Source: Providencia stuartii (GTDB taxonomy: Bacteria; Pseudomonadota; Gammaproteobacteria; Enterobacterales; Enterobacteriaceae). Taken from it: a stretch of 64,000 nt of DNA. The position numbers and the translations under genes were made by a program. Below are positions 63,563 to 64,000 of the stretch, piece after piece. The DNA lies in NCBI RefSeq assembly GCF_029277985.1, contig NZ_CP119546.1, positions 2,976,001-3,040,000 of the forward strand, written 5' to 3'. Position 1 is the first letter of the stretch, and every line of letters begins with the position of its first letter. Below the pieces are notes generated by a model. It worked only from the letters and a program-made list of their open reading frames with translations. It was not told the DNA's origin and did no database searches.

Positions 63563-64000
63563 GGCTTTCCTCCGTTAAACGTTGCGTTTCATCGAAGGGA
63601 TTGTAAGAAGAGCTTATTTTTGAGCTCCACTCTAATTTAATTTTTTTCATGGGTAGAAAATGAACATGAAGATTTTTCTCTCCTGCCTTACGTTCAGGCA
63701 AAAGCACCTTCATTTGATAATTTTCAGGGCGCATGCCCACATCATATTGTGAACCTTTAACACTTAGCGTCCATTTAACTATTGCTACCTTTCCTGTAAT
63801 GATGCCACAACAAGTTGTCGCCCCCATCCCAGAGGCATAAGGGTTATACTTATATGCTGAGGCATTGCCTCCCATCATACCGTTCAAGGTGAATCGGGAA
63901 ATCGGTCTATCTTGCCAATTATGAATAATTAGTCGAACTTCTTCATCTTCAATAGACGTCTCTGCAATAGCCGTTGATAGAAACAAGCTCCATATCCCAA
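63555..64000 (-). CDS. DUF3304 protein, putative Tle1-type immunity, N-terminus cut by window edge
   Basis: The reverse strand is open from the window end to 63555, about 147 residues visible. It starts inside a hydrophobic signal or anchor segment (WSLFLSTAIAETS). The DUF3304 domain follows: DRPISRFTLNGMMGGNASAYKY, the double-cysteine motif ATTCCGIITGK and WTLSVKGSQYDVGMR. It is a clear paralogue of 59149-59679. Its end overlaps the DUF2235 effector start by eight bases, indicating translational coupling. Confidence 0.8.
   Translation of the reverse strand, partial: GIWSLFLSTAIAETSIEDEEVRLIIHNWQDRPISRFTLNGMMGGNASAYKYNPYASGMGATTCCGIITGKVAIVKWTLSVKGSQYDVGMRPENYQMKVLLPERKAGEKNLHVHFLPMKKIKLEWSSKISSSYNPFDETQRLTEESHE

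Overview
The window looks like a chromosomal segment of a Providencia species (Morganellaceae, Enterobacterales). The strongest pointer is an intact gene at 1671-2207 that closely resembles aac(2')-Ia, the chromosomal aminoglycoside 2'-N-acetyltransferase of Providencia stuartii. A D-lyxose isomerase of the kind characterised from P. stuartii, the AT-rich composition and the overall gene content agree. The species was assigned from recognised protein sequences only; no 16S gene is present.

Left arm (1-11.7 kb). A truncated LysR regulator diverges from a PACE-family efflux gene. Then come a DUF2798 membrane protein, aac(2')-Ia and a YcxB-like membrane protein. Next is a compact pentose/pentitol locus. 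A LacI-type regulator and D-lyxose isomerase lie on the minus strand, divergent from xylitol dehydrogenase, xylulokinase and a complete ribose/xylose-type ABC importer. Both enzymes yield D-xylulose, which the kinase converts to xylulose 5-phosphate. Two near-identical 14-base sites in the divergent promoter are likely operators.

Middle (11.7-28.8 kb). An AGCS symporter and a DyP-type peroxidase precede a strongly structured intergenic region. A LysR regulator then diverges from a 3-hydroxybutyrate/acetoacetate operon: CoA-transferase A and B, thiolase, 3-hydroxyacyl-CoA dehydrogenase, GntP permease and D-3-hydroxybutyrate dehydrogenase. From 22 to 28.8 kb the coding density falls. This stretch holds a gene split by a frameshift at an A-AAA-AAG heptamer, a broken DJ-1/PfpI gene, a secreted ankyrin-repeat protein, a PhzF-like enzyme, three small orphan proteins and long stretches without genes.

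Right arm (28.9-55.6 kb). This is a complete type VI secretion locus on the plus strand: tssB, tssC, tssK, tssL, a separate OmpA-domain protein, hcp, clpV (tssH) and vgrG. A Tle4-like lipase with a Tli4-like immunity protein follows, then a lipoprotein, a PAAR tip protein and an unknown membrane protein. The locus ends with tssM, tssA, tssF, tssG, tssJ, tssE and a VasL-like protein. All thirteen core components are present. No FHA, kinase/phosphatase or TagF gene is visible.

Far right (55.6-64 kb). This is an accessory effector/immunity zone. After a secreted SH3-like protein and a CPBP-family membrane protein with altered motifs, the minus strand carries two successive DUF3304-DUF2235 (Tli1/Tle1-like) pairs. 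The right-hand pair has an open effector gene whose expected serine nucleophile is aspartate. The left-hand pair keeps an intact DUF3304 gene, but its effector, its DUF4123 adaptor and a vgrG tail are all broken. It reads as successive cargo modules acquired at the end of the T6SS locus, with the older one decaying while its putative immunity gene is kept.
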